From NCBI GenBank assembly GCA_001770415.1, contig MEQX01000083.1, forward strand, positions 1-44,322: a stretch of DNA of 44,322 nt, in the 5' to 3' direction. Source of the stretch: Betaproteobacteria bacterium RIFCSPLOWO2_02_FULL_63_19 (GTDB lineage Bacteria; Pseudomonadota; Gammaproteobacteria; Burkholderiales; SG8-39). How positions within the stretch are numbered: position 1 is the stretch's first letter; each line of letters opens with the position of its first letter. Shown here one piece after another: positions 8,635 through 17,151 of the stretch. Position numbers and translations under genes: made by a program. The notes under the pieces are model-generated. The model had not been told where the DNA came from. It saw only the letters and a list, made by a program, of their open reading frames with translations, and made no database searches.

Positions 8635-8739
8635 AACTGAAAACCGGCCTGCTCCCGGCGATATCTCATCCACGAGCGGAATGGCGCACGCGCGCTTGCG
8701 CATCGACATTGCCGGAATCTGCCCTGATGTATTTGAAGC

Positions 8740-9522
8740 TTACTTTGCGGACGCCGCAGACTTGCCGATTTTTCCGGACGGCAGCGCCCGCGTCGCCCCG
8801 ACACGCCCGATCAGCGGCAGTTTGAGCGCGGGGTCGAACGGATTGATCCCGAACGTAAGACCCAGCAGGTTCAGCTCGAGGCCTTCGACCGAACTTGCGG
8901 TGAGGCCGGCCAATCCGAACAGAGAAAACTGAATGCCCTTTCCGCTCGGGGCCGAACCGACAAATCGGGAACCGACATAGTCCTTACCGATCGCGGTCGG
9001 CGGCAGATCCACTTCGAGTTCCGGCACCGCGCGCGCCACCCATGCCGTGAATGTGTTGGAGTTGGGACCTGGCCAGATAGCGTACTCGCCGGTCCAGGGA
9101 TAATTTCGTGCCGCCTTGTCGATGCGCGCAATGATGTCGTCCACTCCGGCTCCGCGCTTCTCGGCGACAAGTTCGGGAACGGCCCCGAACCAGCGCGCGT
9201 CCGGCGCACGATCTCCAACGACCAGCGCCGTATTGCCCCAGCGCAGCCGCCAGCCGACAATTTCGTATACGGTGTAGGCCTTGGCCCCAGTCGATTTGAC
9301 GGCGAACCAGGTGTGCACACCGAACAGGCCGCGCCAGCTCACCGCGCGCGCCGCGTACACCTGCACGATCGCCTCCGTGGTACTCGCCGGGTCAGGCGCC
9401 AAGCCCACAGGCTCTCGGCTCGCGTTGCGCCAGTCCTGCCCAGTCACGCAGCCGACGGTCACCAGCGCAACGGCAACGACGCCGATGAAAACCGCGTAGC
9501 CGAGCATTCGTAAACTCCGCAT
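8740..9522 (-). CDS. DUF3750 family protein
   Basis: 260-aa protein recognised as DUF3750 by its conserved block ARAVSWRGLFGVHTWFAVK (about residues 58-76) and by TYPWTG-like and WPGPNSNTF segments (about 140-157). The N-terminus is hydrophobic (residues 7-24) with Cys25 after VTVG, an imperfect lipobox; it may be a lipoprotein or be anchored by a single membrane segment. The function of the family is unknown. The gene starts 4 bp after the ttcA stop and is the last gene of a pteridine reductase-ttcA-DUF3750 run, so it is probably co-transcribed, without an obvious metabolic link. Confidence 0.85.
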   Translation of the reverse strand: MRSLRMLGYAVFIGVVAVALVTVGCVTGQDWRNASREPVGLAPDPASTTEAIVQVYAARAVSWRGLFGVHTWFAVKSTGAKAYTVYEIVGWRLRWGNTALVVGDRAPDARWFGAVPELVAEKRGAGVDDIIARIDKAARNYPWTGEYAIWPGPNSNTFTAWVARAVPELEVDLPPTAIGKDYVGSRFVGSAPSGKGIQFSLFGLAGLTASSVEGLELNLLGLTFGINPFDPALKLPLIGRVGATRALPSGKIGKSAASAK

Positions 9523-9526
9523 CTAT

Positions 9527-10402
9527 CTATGTACCTGACGAGGTGCCGAAATCCTCGGGATCGAACGCAATGTCTCCGGCCCGCTCCCTGTGTCCGCTTG
9601 CCTTGACGTTGGCGAAATCGAACAGCGTCCTATCCATCATGTGCGAGGGCACGAGATCCGACAATGCCCGAAACATCGACTCGGCACGCCCCGGGTGGCG
9701 CCGTTGCCACTCGCGCAGCATCTGCTTGACCTGCTTTCTCTGCAACGTTTCCTGCGAACCGCACAAATCGCAGGGGATGATCGGGAACTGGCGGTCTTTC
9801 GCGTATGTTTCGAGATCGGCTTCCGTGACGTAAGCCAGCGGGCGTATGACCACATGCTTTCCATCATCGGACTGCAGCTTCGGCGACATCGCCTTCATTT
9901 TGCCGCCGTAGAACAAGTTGAGGAAGAATGTCTCCAGAATGTCGTCACGGTGATGGCCGAGCGCAATTCTCGTCGCGCCGATTTCGCCGGCAACCCGGTA
10001 GAGCACGCCTCGGCGAAGCCGCGAGCACAGTGAGCACATGGTTCTGCCCTCCGGAACCAGGCGCTTTACCGTCGAATACGTGTCCTGCACCTCGATTCGA
10101 AACGGAACTCCGCGCGACGCGAGGTACTCCGGCAGCACGTGCGCCGGAAAGCCCGGGTGGCGCTGGTCCAGGTTGACCGCCACGATCTCGAACTCAAGCG
10201 GCGCATGTTCTCGCAGCGTAAGCAGCACGTCGAGAAGACCATAACTGTCCTTGCCCCCCGAAACACAGACCATGACGCGCTCGCCCGCACCGATCATGTC
10301 GAAATCGGCGATTGCCTGCCCGACCAGGCGACGCAGGCGTTTGGCCAGCTTGTTCGCTTCGAAGGCTCCCTTGCGCAGCGCCTTGCTCTCAGGTGCATTC
10401 AT
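9527..10402 (-). CDS. ttcA: tRNA 2-thiocytidine(32) synthetase TtcA
   Basis: ATP- and iron-sulfur-dependent tRNA thiolase that converts cytidine-32 to 2-thiocytidine. The PP-loop ATP pyrophosphatase motif SGGKDS is at residues 48-53. Cys123 and Cys126 (MCSLC) and Cys210 with Cys213 (CDLC) match the cysteines known in TtcA, three of which hold the [4Fe-4S] cluster. Length (291 aa) is normal. ATG at 10402 is the natural start. It lies 25 bp downstream of the pteridine reductase gene and 4 bp upstream of the DUF3750 gene, forming one probable operon. Confidence 0.96.
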   Translation of the reverse strand: MNAPESKALRKGAFEANKLAKRLRRLVGQAIADFDMIGAGERVMVCVSGGKDSYGLLDVLLTLREHAPLEFEIVAVNLDQRHPGFPAHVLPEYLASRGVPFRIEVQDTYSTVKRLVPEGRTMCSLCSRLRRGVLYRVAGEIGATRIALGHHRDDILETFFLNLFYGGKMKAMSPKLQSDDGKHVVIRPLAYVTEADLETYAKDRQFPIIPCDLCGSQETLQRKQVKQMLREWQRRHPGRAESMFRALSDLVPSHMMDRTLFDFANVKASGHRERAGDIAFDPEDFGTSSGT

Positions 10403-10427
10403 CGCCGTTGGGTCCGCTTGGTTAGCA

Positions 10428-11177
10428 TCACAGAGTCACGCTCCGCCCTCCGTCCACCGCGAGTACCTGCCCTGTTACATACGGAGCCTCGGCGATGAAG
10501 TAATACACTGCCCGGGCGATGTCCTCGGGCTCGCCGACCCGCTTGAGCAGCGTTTGTGAAATGATCCGCTGCCGGCTTACGGCGTCGAATGTATCGTCCT
10601 CCGGCCACAGGATTGCACCGGGCGCGACGGCGTTGACCCGCACTTCCGGCGCCAGTTCGCGCGCCAGCGCGCGGGTCAGCCCCGCCAGACCGGCCTTGGC
10701 AAGGCTGTAGACCGCGTAGTTCTTGAGCGGTCGCTCGGCATGGATATCGACGATGTTCACGATCGAGCCACCGACCTTCTTCAGATGTGGTGCGGCCGCC
10801 TGGGACAGAAACAGCGGAGCCCTCAGGTTGCTGCCGATAAGGTCGTCCCATTGGGCGGTCGTGATCTCGCCGAGCGGTGTCGGGTAGAAGCTTGACGCGT
10901 TATTCACGAGCGCATCGACGTGATCGAAGCGCGCCAGCGTGTTTCTCACGATTTCGGCGAGCCCGGAGGCATCGAGCAGGTCCGCCTTAACCAGCGCGAC
11001 CGAGTCGGCGCGCACGGCGTTCAGTCCGGCCTGTAACGCCTGTGCGTCAGACTCGGATCGGCGGTAATGCAGCATCAGATTGGCTCCTGCCGCGTGCAGC
11101 CGGCGCGCAATCGCGGCTCCGAGTCGCCTCGACGAGCCGGTCACCAACACCACGTTTCCTGTGAGCGGAGCTTCCAT
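10428..11177 (-). CDS. Pteridine reductase, short-chain dehydrogenase family
   Basis: 249-aa NADPH-dependent short-chain dehydrogenase/reductase. The nucleotide-binding motif is TGSSRRLG (13-20), with the arginine-containing form seen in pteridine reductases (PTR1/FolM type) rather than the plain TGxxxGx[13 protein letters not shown] follows (92-103), and the catalytic Tyr157 and Lys161 are in YSLAK. It should reduce dihydrobiopterin- or dihydrofolate-like pterins. The assignment to pteridine reductase also uses context: pteridine reductase next to ttcA and divergent from a MidA-like methyltransferase is an order I associate with betaproteobacteria. A more general SDR function cannot be excluded. 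Confidence 0.88.
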   Translation of the reverse strand: MEAPLTGNVVLVTGSSRRLGAAIARRLHAAGANLMLHYRRSESDAQALQAGLNAVRADSVALVKADLLDASGLAEIVRNTLARFDHVDALVNNASSFYPTPLGEITTAQWDDLIGSNLRAPLFLSQAAAPHLKKVGGSIVNIVDIHAERPLKNYAVYSLAKAGLAGLTRALARELAPEVRVNAVAPGAILWPEDDTFDAVSRQRIISQTLLKRVGEPEDIARAVYYFIAEAPYVTGQVLAVDGGRSVTL

Positions 11178-11245
11178 GGCCTAGAATGATACCGGAATCG
11201 TTTCGCCGCCCCTGCCGGTGGCAGCTCACTATCGCGTTGCTTGTC

Positions 11246-12406
11246 ATGCCGCTTCCCGCACCATCTGCCGAAGCCCTCGCCCACAGCGACCGGCTGGCGC
11301 GCCATATCCGCGACGAAATCCTCGGGCAAGGTGGCTGGATCAGTTTATCGCGCTACATGGAGCTGGCGCTGTACGCGCCGGGGCTGGGCTATTACATGGC
11401 TGGCGCAAGGAAGCTGGGACGCGAGGGCGACTTCGTCACCGCACCGGAAATCTCGCCGCTGTTCGGGGAGACGCTCGCTCGGCAAGTGGCGCAGGTCCTC
11501 GAGGCAGGAACGAAAGAAGTGCTGGAAATCGGCGCTGGCAGCGGCGCGCTCGCCGCCTCGCTGCTGGCCGAACTGGAGCGTCTTGCTTGTTTGCCCGAGC
11601 GCTACCTTATACTCGAACTCTCCGCGGACCTGCGCGAGCGCAGCCGGGACACCATAGCCGCGCGCGCGCCGCATCTGATGGAGCGCGTCGCCTGGCTGAA
11701 CCGCTTGCCGCCCTCGTTTTCGGGGGTCGTGCTGGGCAACGAGGTGCTCGACGCGATGCCGGTTCATCAGGTGCGGGTCTCCGATCAGGGCATCGAGGAA
11801 TCCGGCGTGCGGGTGCTGCACGACGGTTCCTTCGGCTGGGCGTGGCGAGCAGCCGGCGGCGAACTGCTGCAGGCCGCCAGCAAGCTGAAACTGCCACCGG
11901 GTTACAGTACGGAAATAGGCCTGATCGCGCGCGCGTTCGTCAGGAGTCTTGCCGAGTCGCTCGAGCGTGGCGTGGCCATATTCATCGACTACGGATTCCC
12001 GCAGCACGAATACTTTCACCCGCAGCGGGCGACCGGCACGCTGATGTGCCACTATCGGCACCATGCCCACGGCGATCCATTCTTTCTGCCTGGTCTGCAG
12101 GACATCACCAGCCACGTTGATTTCTCGGCCATCGCCGAGACCGGCGTGAACGCCGGCATGGAACTGCTCGGCTACGCGACGCAGGCGCAGTTTCTCGTCA
12201 ACTGCGGCATCACGGAGGTACTCGGACGCGTGCCGGTCGAAGATGTGGAACGCTACCTGCCCCTTTCGAACCAGGCAAACCGCCTGATGTCGCCGGCCGA
12301 AATGGGTGAGCTGTTCAAGGTCGTCGCATTCGGCAAGGGACTGGAAGCAGAGTTCGAGGGCGCGCTCATCGGATTCAAGAGCGGCGATCGCCGGCACACG
12401 CTTTAG
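11246..12406 (+). CDS. SAM-dependent methyltransferase, MidA/NDUFAF7 family
   Basis: 386-aa class I methyltransferase of the COG1565 / DUF185 family; mitochondrial NDUFAF7 methylates an arginine of a complex I subunit during assembly. Visible motifs are ISLSRYMELALYAPGLGYY (32-50), DFVTAPEISPLFGE (62-75), the SAM-binding loop EIGAGSG (94-100), and GNEVLDAMPVH in the middle. I chose ATG at 11246 because family homology (HSDRLARHIRDEI) begins soon after. An in-frame ATG at 11186 would add 20 residues of unlikely sequence and almost touch the divergent pteridine reductase start. The substrate in bacteria is not established. Confidence 0.88.
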   Translation: MPLPAPSAEALAHSDRLARHIRDEILGQGGWISLSRYMELALYAPGLGYYMAGARKLGREGDFVTAPEISPLFGETLARQVAQVLEAGTKEVLEIGAGSGALAASLLAELERLACLPERYLILELSADLRERSRDTIAARAPHLMERVAWLNRLPPSFSGVVLGNEVLDAMPVHQVRVSDQGIEESGVRVLHDGSFGWAWRAAGGELLQAASKLKLPPGYSTEIGLIARAFVRSLAESLERGVAIFIDYGFPQHEYFHPQRATGTLMCHYRHHAHGDPFFLPGLQDITSHVDFSAIAETGVNAGMELLGYATQAQFLVNCGITEVLGRVPVEDVERYLPLSNQANRLMSPAEMGELFKVVAFGKGLEAEFEGALIGFKSGDRRHTL

Positions 12407-12416
12407 AAGCTGCGTG

Positions 12417-12715
12417 TCAGAGCCGGTCCAGCCGGTCGACGACTCGCTGTGCAACCTTCTGCCGGCCAACGTCCAGCATCATCGCGTGTCCGATTCCGGC
12501 GAAGATTTCCGCCTGAGTGCCATACGCCTGTGCACAGCATTCCACCTCATGAGCCGGTACCATTGCGTCGCGCTCTGCACCAGCAGCCGCGGCACGCTGA
12601 TGTGCCCCGGTTGCGGCAGGTCGAAGAAAGTCATGTCCCAGATGACGCGCGCTCGATGTACCTCTGAGTGCGGAAGCCCCCCTATCGAATGGCCGAGCAC
12701 CACGCGCCTGCTCCG
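12417..12715 (-). pseudogene. Decayed alpha/beta-hydrolase gene
   Basis: Remains of an alpha/beta-hydrolase in two frames. One frame shows the nucleophile elbow VVLGHSIGGL (about 12705-12676) and then FFDLPQPGHISVPRLLVQS. The other frame continues with ERDAMVPAHEVE (acid residue) and FAGIGHAMMLDVG (catalytic His) to a stop at 12417. A frameshift near 12585-12595 separates them. The roughly 100 residues normally found between nucleophile and FFDL segments are missing, as is everything upstream of the elbow, where the GST stop codon lies. So there is a 5' truncation, an internal deletion and a frameshift; no functional product is expected. Confidence 0.75.
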
Positions 12716-12718
12716 TGC

Positions 12719-13333
12719 TCATGCCGGGACTGCCATTCCGCGCGCGACGGCCGGGCGCGCTGAAAGGATGTCGAACCAGCGTTTGACGTTGGGATACTCG
12801 GTCAGGTCGGTCTTGTGAACTGTGTGGCGGGCCACCCATGGATACGTCGCGATATCCGCGATCGAATATTCGCCGGCGAGGTAATCGGCCTCCCCGAGCC
12901 GCCGGTCGAGCACGCCATAGAGACGGTACCTCTCCTTCGAGTAGCGCTCCAACGAATACGGCACCGGCTCGTCGAGCTTGATATACACATGCAGCTGCCC
13001 GAACATCGGACCCACATGGCCCATCTGGAACATCAGCCATTCAAGCGCCTTGTACTTGCCGCGGGTGCTGCGGGGAAGAAACTTGCCGGTTTTGCCTGCC
13101 AGGTAGATCAGAATCGCCCCGGACTCCATCATCGTGATCGGTCGTCCATCGGGGCCGTCCGAATCGACGATGACCGGAATCTTGTTGTTCGGACTGAGCG
13201 CAGTGAATTCCGGCGTATGCTGTTCGCGCGCGCCCAGGTCGACCGGATGCACGTTGTAGCGCAGGCCACATTCCTCAAGCATGATCGAGACCTTGCGGCC
13301 ATTGGGTGTCTTCCAGGTGTACAGTTCGATCAT
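12719..13333 (-). CDS. Glutathione S-transferase family protein, Nu class (YfcG/YghU-like)
   Basis: 204-aa cytosolic GST. The N-terminal thioredoxin-fold part has TPNGRKVSIMLEE (9-21), the motif typical of the Nu-class proteins YfcG and YghU, which act as glutathione-dependent disulfide reductases or peroxidases. KIPVIVDSDG and ESGAILIYLA (glutathione-binding region) follow, and the helical C-terminal domain has YSIADIATYPWV. The start at 13333 has AGGGA seven bases upstream; the frame is open far upstream but without homology. Standalone gene, next to a decayed hydrolase gene and a RAYT gene. Confidence 0.92.
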   Translation of the reverse strand: MIELYTWKTPNGRKVSIMLEECGLRYNVHPVDLGAREQHTPEFTALSPNNKIPVIVDSDGPDGRPITMMESGAILIYLAGKTGKFLPRSTRGKYKALEWLMFQMGHVGPMFGQLHVYIKLDEPVPYSLERYSKERYRLYGVLDRRLGEADYLAGEYSIADIATYPWVARHTVHKTDLTEYPNVKRWFDILSARPAVARGMAVPA

Positions 13334-13688
13334 GTTCCGTCCCTTCGCCGCATCCGGTCTGAATTGGGCTGGAAGTCTACCCCGGCCCGATCGTTCACGG
13401 AAGCTTGCATGCTCAAATGGCTGCTGACGCTGCTCGCGCGTTTCGTCTAGCGCGCGAAATTCATCGCTCAGCAATCTTCGCCAGCAAGGTGAGCGCTGCT
13501 CGGCGCAGGAAAATCGATTGACCGCGCATCGTGCCGGGTCGGGATCTGTGGGAGTTGGGCCTCGATTGCCGGGATGAGCTTCTGATCCTTTGCGATTCGT
13601 GGCAAGTCGGTCTGAAGGTCGGCAATCGGGGGTCAACCGCGGCCACGCGCTGACCGTTGTTCATGCGGAACTCCGCCTATTCCGCTCG
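13334..13688. other. Intergenic stretch between the GST and RAYT genes
   Basis: 355 bp without a supported gene. It must hold the GST promoter and the start region of the divergently transcribed RAYT gene. I looked for REP-type palindromes, which often accompany RAYT genes, and found none convincing. A 13-codon frame at 13409-13450 is too short to support. Confidence 0.5.
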
Positions 13689-14285
13689 ATGCCTGCCTTG
13701 GTTCATGCCCAACCCCCGGGCCACCCGCTGCATCTGGTCCAACGGGGCTATTGCCGTGCAGCCCTCTTTTTCTGCGCGCGCGACCGCGTTGCCTATCTTC
13801 ATTGGCTCGGCTGCTGCGCCATGCACTCAGACTGCGCCGTGCACGCCTACGTACTGATGGGCAACCACGTTCACCTGCTCGCGACCCCATATAAGGCGGA
13901 CGGCGCCTCGCTGCTGATGCACGTCCTCGCCGAGCGCTACGCACGATACGTCGAACGGACCCATGGACGTTGCGGGCCGATCCTGGAGCAGCGCTTCAAG
14001 GCATTGATGATCCGATCGAGCCGACACCTGCTTGAGTGCATGCGCTACATCGAACTCAATCCGGTTCGTGCGCATCTGGCCGGCGCGCCGGATGCGTACC
14101 GCTGGTCCAGCTTCCGCGCCAATGCGCTGGGGCACCCGGATGCGCTCGTGACACCGCACCCGACCTATTACGCGCTCGGCCGCACCGCCGCGATGCGCCA
14201 GGCGGCATACCGGCAGCTGTTCGCAATCCAATCCGGGCGCATCTGCACACCCCGGGGCATCACGCGCGAGCGCAACGCGGACTGA
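13689..14285 (+). CDS. REP-associated tyrosine transposase (RAYT, Y1/IS200-like)
   Basis: 198-aa single-strand transposase/nuclease of the Y1 (IS200/IS605-like) superfamily, RAYT type. The HUH metal-binding motif is in AYVLMGNHVHLL with His60 and His62, and the conserved RYIELNPVRA block contains Tyr120, the likely nucleophile. VQRGYCRAALFF near the N-terminus corresponds to the usual RGNNR..IF segment. ATG at 13689 fits the usual MPR-like start. RAYTs are typically single-copy chromosomal genes linked with dispersal of REP palindromes. Nothing here shows flanking IS ends, so it is annotated as a gene, not a complete mobile element. All visible catalytic residues are intact. Confidence 0.9.
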   Translation: MPALVHAQPPGHPLHLVQRGYCRAALFFCARDRVAYLHWLGCCAMHSDCAVHAYVLMGNHVHLLATPYKADGASLLMHVLAERYARYVERTHGRCGPILEQRFKALMIRSSRHLLECMRYIELNPVRAHLAGAPDAYRWSSFRANALGHPDALVTPHPTYYALGRTAAMRQAAYRQLFAIQSGRICTPRGITRERNAD

Positions 14286-14297
14286 GCCGCCTGTCGT

Positions 14298-14792
14298 TCA
14301 GTCCCCCTTTCCCGGACGTGCCGCACGCCTGAGTGCAAGCCACGCCTGTATCTCCTGCCACGTCACGCTGCCATCACCGTCGCGGTCGATGCGCCCGAAT
14401 TTCTTGGCCACGCGCGGCAGGCCAAGCACGGCCTCGGCCCGCGACAGCGCTCCGTCACCATCTGCATCGGCGCGGGCGAAGTAGTATTCGAATTTCGACC
14501 CGCCCTTGGCGTCACGCAAATGGCGTTTCGCCCTGCGCTCTATCCTTTCGGCCCTGCGAAATGCCCGGATCTCCTCCGGATTGATCCGGCCGTCGCCATT
14601 GGCATCGATGGCCTGGAATTGCCGCGCGAGCAGCGGCGCCGCCTTCGCCGCCTCGTCGCGCGACAGCACGCCATTTCCGTCGGCATCGGCACGCCTGAAT
14701 TGTTCGGCAAGTCGCGCGCCCTTTCCGGTCGGGGCGGCAAGGGCCAAAGCAGGCGCGAGCAACAACGACGCAACAAGTACGGATTGGCGCAT
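14298..14792 (-). CDS. Exported EF-hand calcium-binding protein
   Basis: 164-aa protein with a signal peptide (about residues 1-20, SVLVASLLLAPALALAA) and four canonical 12-residue EF-hand loops at 36-47, 63-74, 109-120 and 136-147. Each begins with Asp and ends with Glu (DADGNGVLSRDE, DANGDGRINPEE, DADGDGALSRAE, DRDGDGSVTWQE). It is probably a periplasmic calcium-binding or calcium-sensing protein; no catalytic domain is present and its partner is unknown. Met at 14792 is preferred over the upstream in-frame ATG at 14858 because it puts the signal peptide at the N-terminus. Confidence 0.88.
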   Translation of the reverse strand: MRQSVLVASLLLAPALALAAPTGKGARLAEQFRRADADGNGVLSRDEAAKAAPLLARQFQAIDANGDGRINPEEIRAFRRAERIERRAKRHLRDAKGGSKFEYYFARADADGDGALSRAEAVLGLPRVAKKFGRIDRDGDGSVTWQEIQAWLALRRAARPGKGD

Positions 14793-14867
14793 GGCGTCCA
14801 CATCCCGGCATTCGATGCTCTGGAAAACGAACGTCGTGCACGATGCGTTGACGTGCATCGCGAATTT

Positions 14868-16061
14868 TCACCGTTGGGCGCGAATGCGCGTGACGCCCCC
14901 GCGGTATCCCTTCGCGGCCGCACGGACGATCGCGGCCCTGCGCGCAGCACGTACGTTTTGCGCGATGCGCGAGCGATCGCTCCTGGCGGCAACTGCGCCG
15001 GCATCGATCCCGCTGGCTGCCGCGAGCGCGCGAGCAAGCACCAGGCGCGGCGGGTACGGCAGATCTACCCAGCCTCTCCAGCCGAAGGTTTGCGCTTCGC
15101 AGGCGAGCAGCAATTCGTCCAGGCGTCCGGGCCGACGAAATGCATCGCAAGCTTCCAACAGGTCGAGCAGTGATCGCGGAGCAAGGGACTCGGCCCGCTT
15201 TGCGTTCTGCCCGTAGCGAAGCGTGGCAACGGCGAGTTCCCGACAATCGTTCGGCGCCCGCAGCCGCGCCGCGACTTCGCCGACGTTGCGCCGAACCGCT
15301 TCTTCCCCGCCTCGCAGTCCGGAAAACAACAGCACAAACCGAACCGGAAGCGAAAGCCGGGCACGCGCCGCGTAAGCGAGCGAGGAAAGGACCGTGCGTG
15401 CCGCGTCATTCGCCGCTGCGCCATCCTCGAATGTGAGTGCCAGTTCGGGCAACAAGCCCTCGAGCAGGCCGCTGCCCGCGAGCACCGAGAACATGCGCTC
15501 GGGACCGTCTTCCATCAGGCCCTTCGCGAACTCCTGCCAGACGCGCTCCGGGACCAGCGCGGCGGCCTCGCCATCGGCGACCATCTGGCGCATGAGCGCC
15601 ATGGTATCGTCGGCCACCCGAAACCCGTAGCGGGCGGCGAACCGCGCCACCCGCAGTATGCGCACCGGATCCTCGGCAAAGGCCGGACCCACATGGCGCA
15701 GGAGGCCCGCGCGCAGGTCGCGTTCGCCGCCGAACGGGTCGACCAGGTTGCCGCGCGCGTCTTTCGCGATGGCGTTGATCGTGAGATCGCGTCGCGCGAG
15801 ATCCTGCTCTATCGTCACCTCCGGCGACGCGTACACGACGAACCCCCTGTATCCTCGGCGCACCTTGCGCTCGGTGCGCGCAAGCGCGTATTCCTCCCGG
15901 GTTTGGGGGTGGAGAAACACCGGAAAGTCTTTCCCGACCGGTTTGAAACCGCCCCTGATCATTTCCTCGGGAGTTGAACCAACCACGACGTAGTCACGGT
16001 CGGCCACCGGCAGCCCCAGAAGTTCGTCGCGGACCGCGCCGCCTACGCGGTAGATTTCCAC
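14868..16061 (-). CDS. cca: CCA-adding enzyme (tRNA nucleotidyltransferase), class II
   Basis: Adds or repairs the 3' CCA of tRNA. The class II nucleotidyltransferase head is clear: RVGGAVRDELLG (5-16), DRDYVVVG with the metal aspartates (21-28), RRDLTINAIAKD (about 89-100), EDPVRILRVARFAARYGF (about 130-147), and PERVWQEF as the neck region. At 397 aa it is close to the E. coli protein. Where E. coli Cca has its HD phosphohydrolase site (an HD pair in a HDLGK-like context), this protein reads RFVLLFSGLRG, so the C-terminal HD metal ligands appear lost. It should still be a full CCA polymerase but without the phosphatase/phosphodiesterase activity. Confidence 0.92.
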   Translation of the reverse strand: MEIYRVGGAVRDELLGLPVADRDYVVVGSTPEEMIRGGFKPVGKDFPVFLHPQTREEYALARTERKVRRGYRGFVVYASPEVTIEQDLARRDLTINAIAKDARGNLVDPFGGERDLRAGLLRHVGPAFAEDPVRILRVARFAARYGFRVADDTMALMRQMVADGEAAALVPERVWQEFAKGLMEDGPERMFSVLAGSGLLEGLLPELALTFEDGAAANDAARTVLSSLAYAARARLSLPVRFVLLFSGLRGGEEAVRRNVGEVAARLRAPNDCRELAVATLRYGQNAKRAESLAPRSLLDLLEACDAFRRPGRLDELLLACEAQTFGWRGWVDLPYPPRLVLARALAAASGIDAGAVAARSDRSRIAQNVRAARRAAIVRAAAKGYRGGVTRIRAQR

Positions 16062-16112
16062 GGCCGCATCGACCAGCGATTCTTGTCTGCAGCAACGGTC
16101 CGGAGCGTCACC

Positions 16113-17072
16113 TCATCGCCCCGCGCGGGAGCGATGCAGGCTGTAGCGCGCGCGCGGTGAAAGACCCGCAAGGTACGGCGGTGCCGCGGTCTCAAGCGCT
16201 GCCGGCTCGATGCCGAAGGGAAACGCACCGTTACACACGTTGTCTTCGCTCATCGAGTAGAGATTGTCGCGCGACATCAGTCCTCCCGGAATCCATTCCA
16301 TACTCCACGCCTGAAGATACGAGAGCTTCGCCGACAGACCAAAAACCGGGCGTGGATGGCCGCTCGCGCGACCCGCGAATTCGACCAGTTCGCGCAGCGT
16401 ATAGATGCGAGGACCGCACAGACTGTAGACAAGGCCACCCGCGGACGCGTCGTCGAGGCAGCGCGTGACGCTGGAGCCGACGTCCTCCACGTAGACAGGC
16501 TGGAAACGCGCTTCCGGGGCCGCGAGAAACACGCACGGTACCCAGCGCTGAATCGCTGCAAACAGGTTGAGAAACCTGTCCTCGGGTCCGAATACGACCG
16601 ACGGGCGGAACACCGTGACGTGCAGATCCTTCTGCGCCGCGAGCACCCAGGCCTCACCTTCGCCCTTGGAGCGCTGGTATTGACTGGGGCCGTCGGTGCG
16701 AGCGTTGAGCGCACTCATGTGGACCAGGCGGGGAACGTGCAGATGCCGGCAGGCGTCGACGATTCGCCGTGGCAGCTCGACGTGAGCTTCGGCGAAATCC
16801 GGTCCGTAGGACGAGCCTGAGGAAGCGGCGGGACGACTTTGCAGGACGCCGGCGAGGTTAATCACCGCATCGGCTCCGCGCACCAGTTCCGCGATCACCT
16901 CGGGGTCCCGCAAGTCTGCCGTGACGACATCCACTTTAGGCAGAAGAAACAGATGCTTGGCGCGCTCACGCCTGCGCGCGGGCACGACTACCTCGTAGTG
17001 CCGCTCACTCAACTGCCGGATGACATGGCGCCCAATGAAGCCGGTGCCTCCGAAAACGACGATTCTGGTCAT
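16113..17072 (-). CDS. NDUFA9-like NAD(P)-binding protein (atypical SDR)
   Basis: 319-aa atypical extended short-chain dehydrogenase, similar to the complex I accessory subunit NDUFA9 (39 kDa). The Rossmann motif [10 protein letters not shown] is at 8-17, NLAGVLQ around 73-79, and [23 protein letters not shown] follows in two adjoining segments, where the SDR Tyr-x3-Lys pair (YQRSK) is kept. [15 protein letters not shown] is another family segment. In betaproteobacteria such genes often lie beside cca, as here (51 bp apart). The role is uncertain: possibly quinone or lipid metabolism or complex I assembly. Confidence 0.86.
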   Translation of the reverse strand: MTRIVVFGGTGFIGRHVIRQLSERHYEVVVPARRRERAKHLFLLPKVDVVTADLRDPEVIAELVRGADAVINLAGVLQSRPAASSGSSYGPDFAEAHVELPRRIVDACRHLHVPRLVHMSALNARTDGPSQYQRSKGEGEAWVLAAQKDLHVTVFRPSVVFGPEDRFLNLFAAIQRWVPCVFLAAPEARFQPVYVEDVGSSVTRCLDDASAGGLVYSLCGPRIYTLRELVEFAGRASGHPRPVFGLSAKLSYLQAWSMEWIPGGLMSRDNLYSMSEDNVCNGAFPFGIEPAALETAAPPYLAGLSPRARYSLHRSRAGR

Positions 17073-17151
17073 GGCTGAACGCTGAAGAAGGTGATCGATG
17101 AAGCAGCGCCAAACATTGCAATTCTAACCGTGCCGATGGCGAACCGAAAAA

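Noticed and set aside
13409-13450. 13-codon frame MLKWLLTLLARFV in the GST-RAYT gap
   Set aside because: Hydrophobic like a small membrane peptide, but too short, with no good ribosome site or repeat copy to support it.
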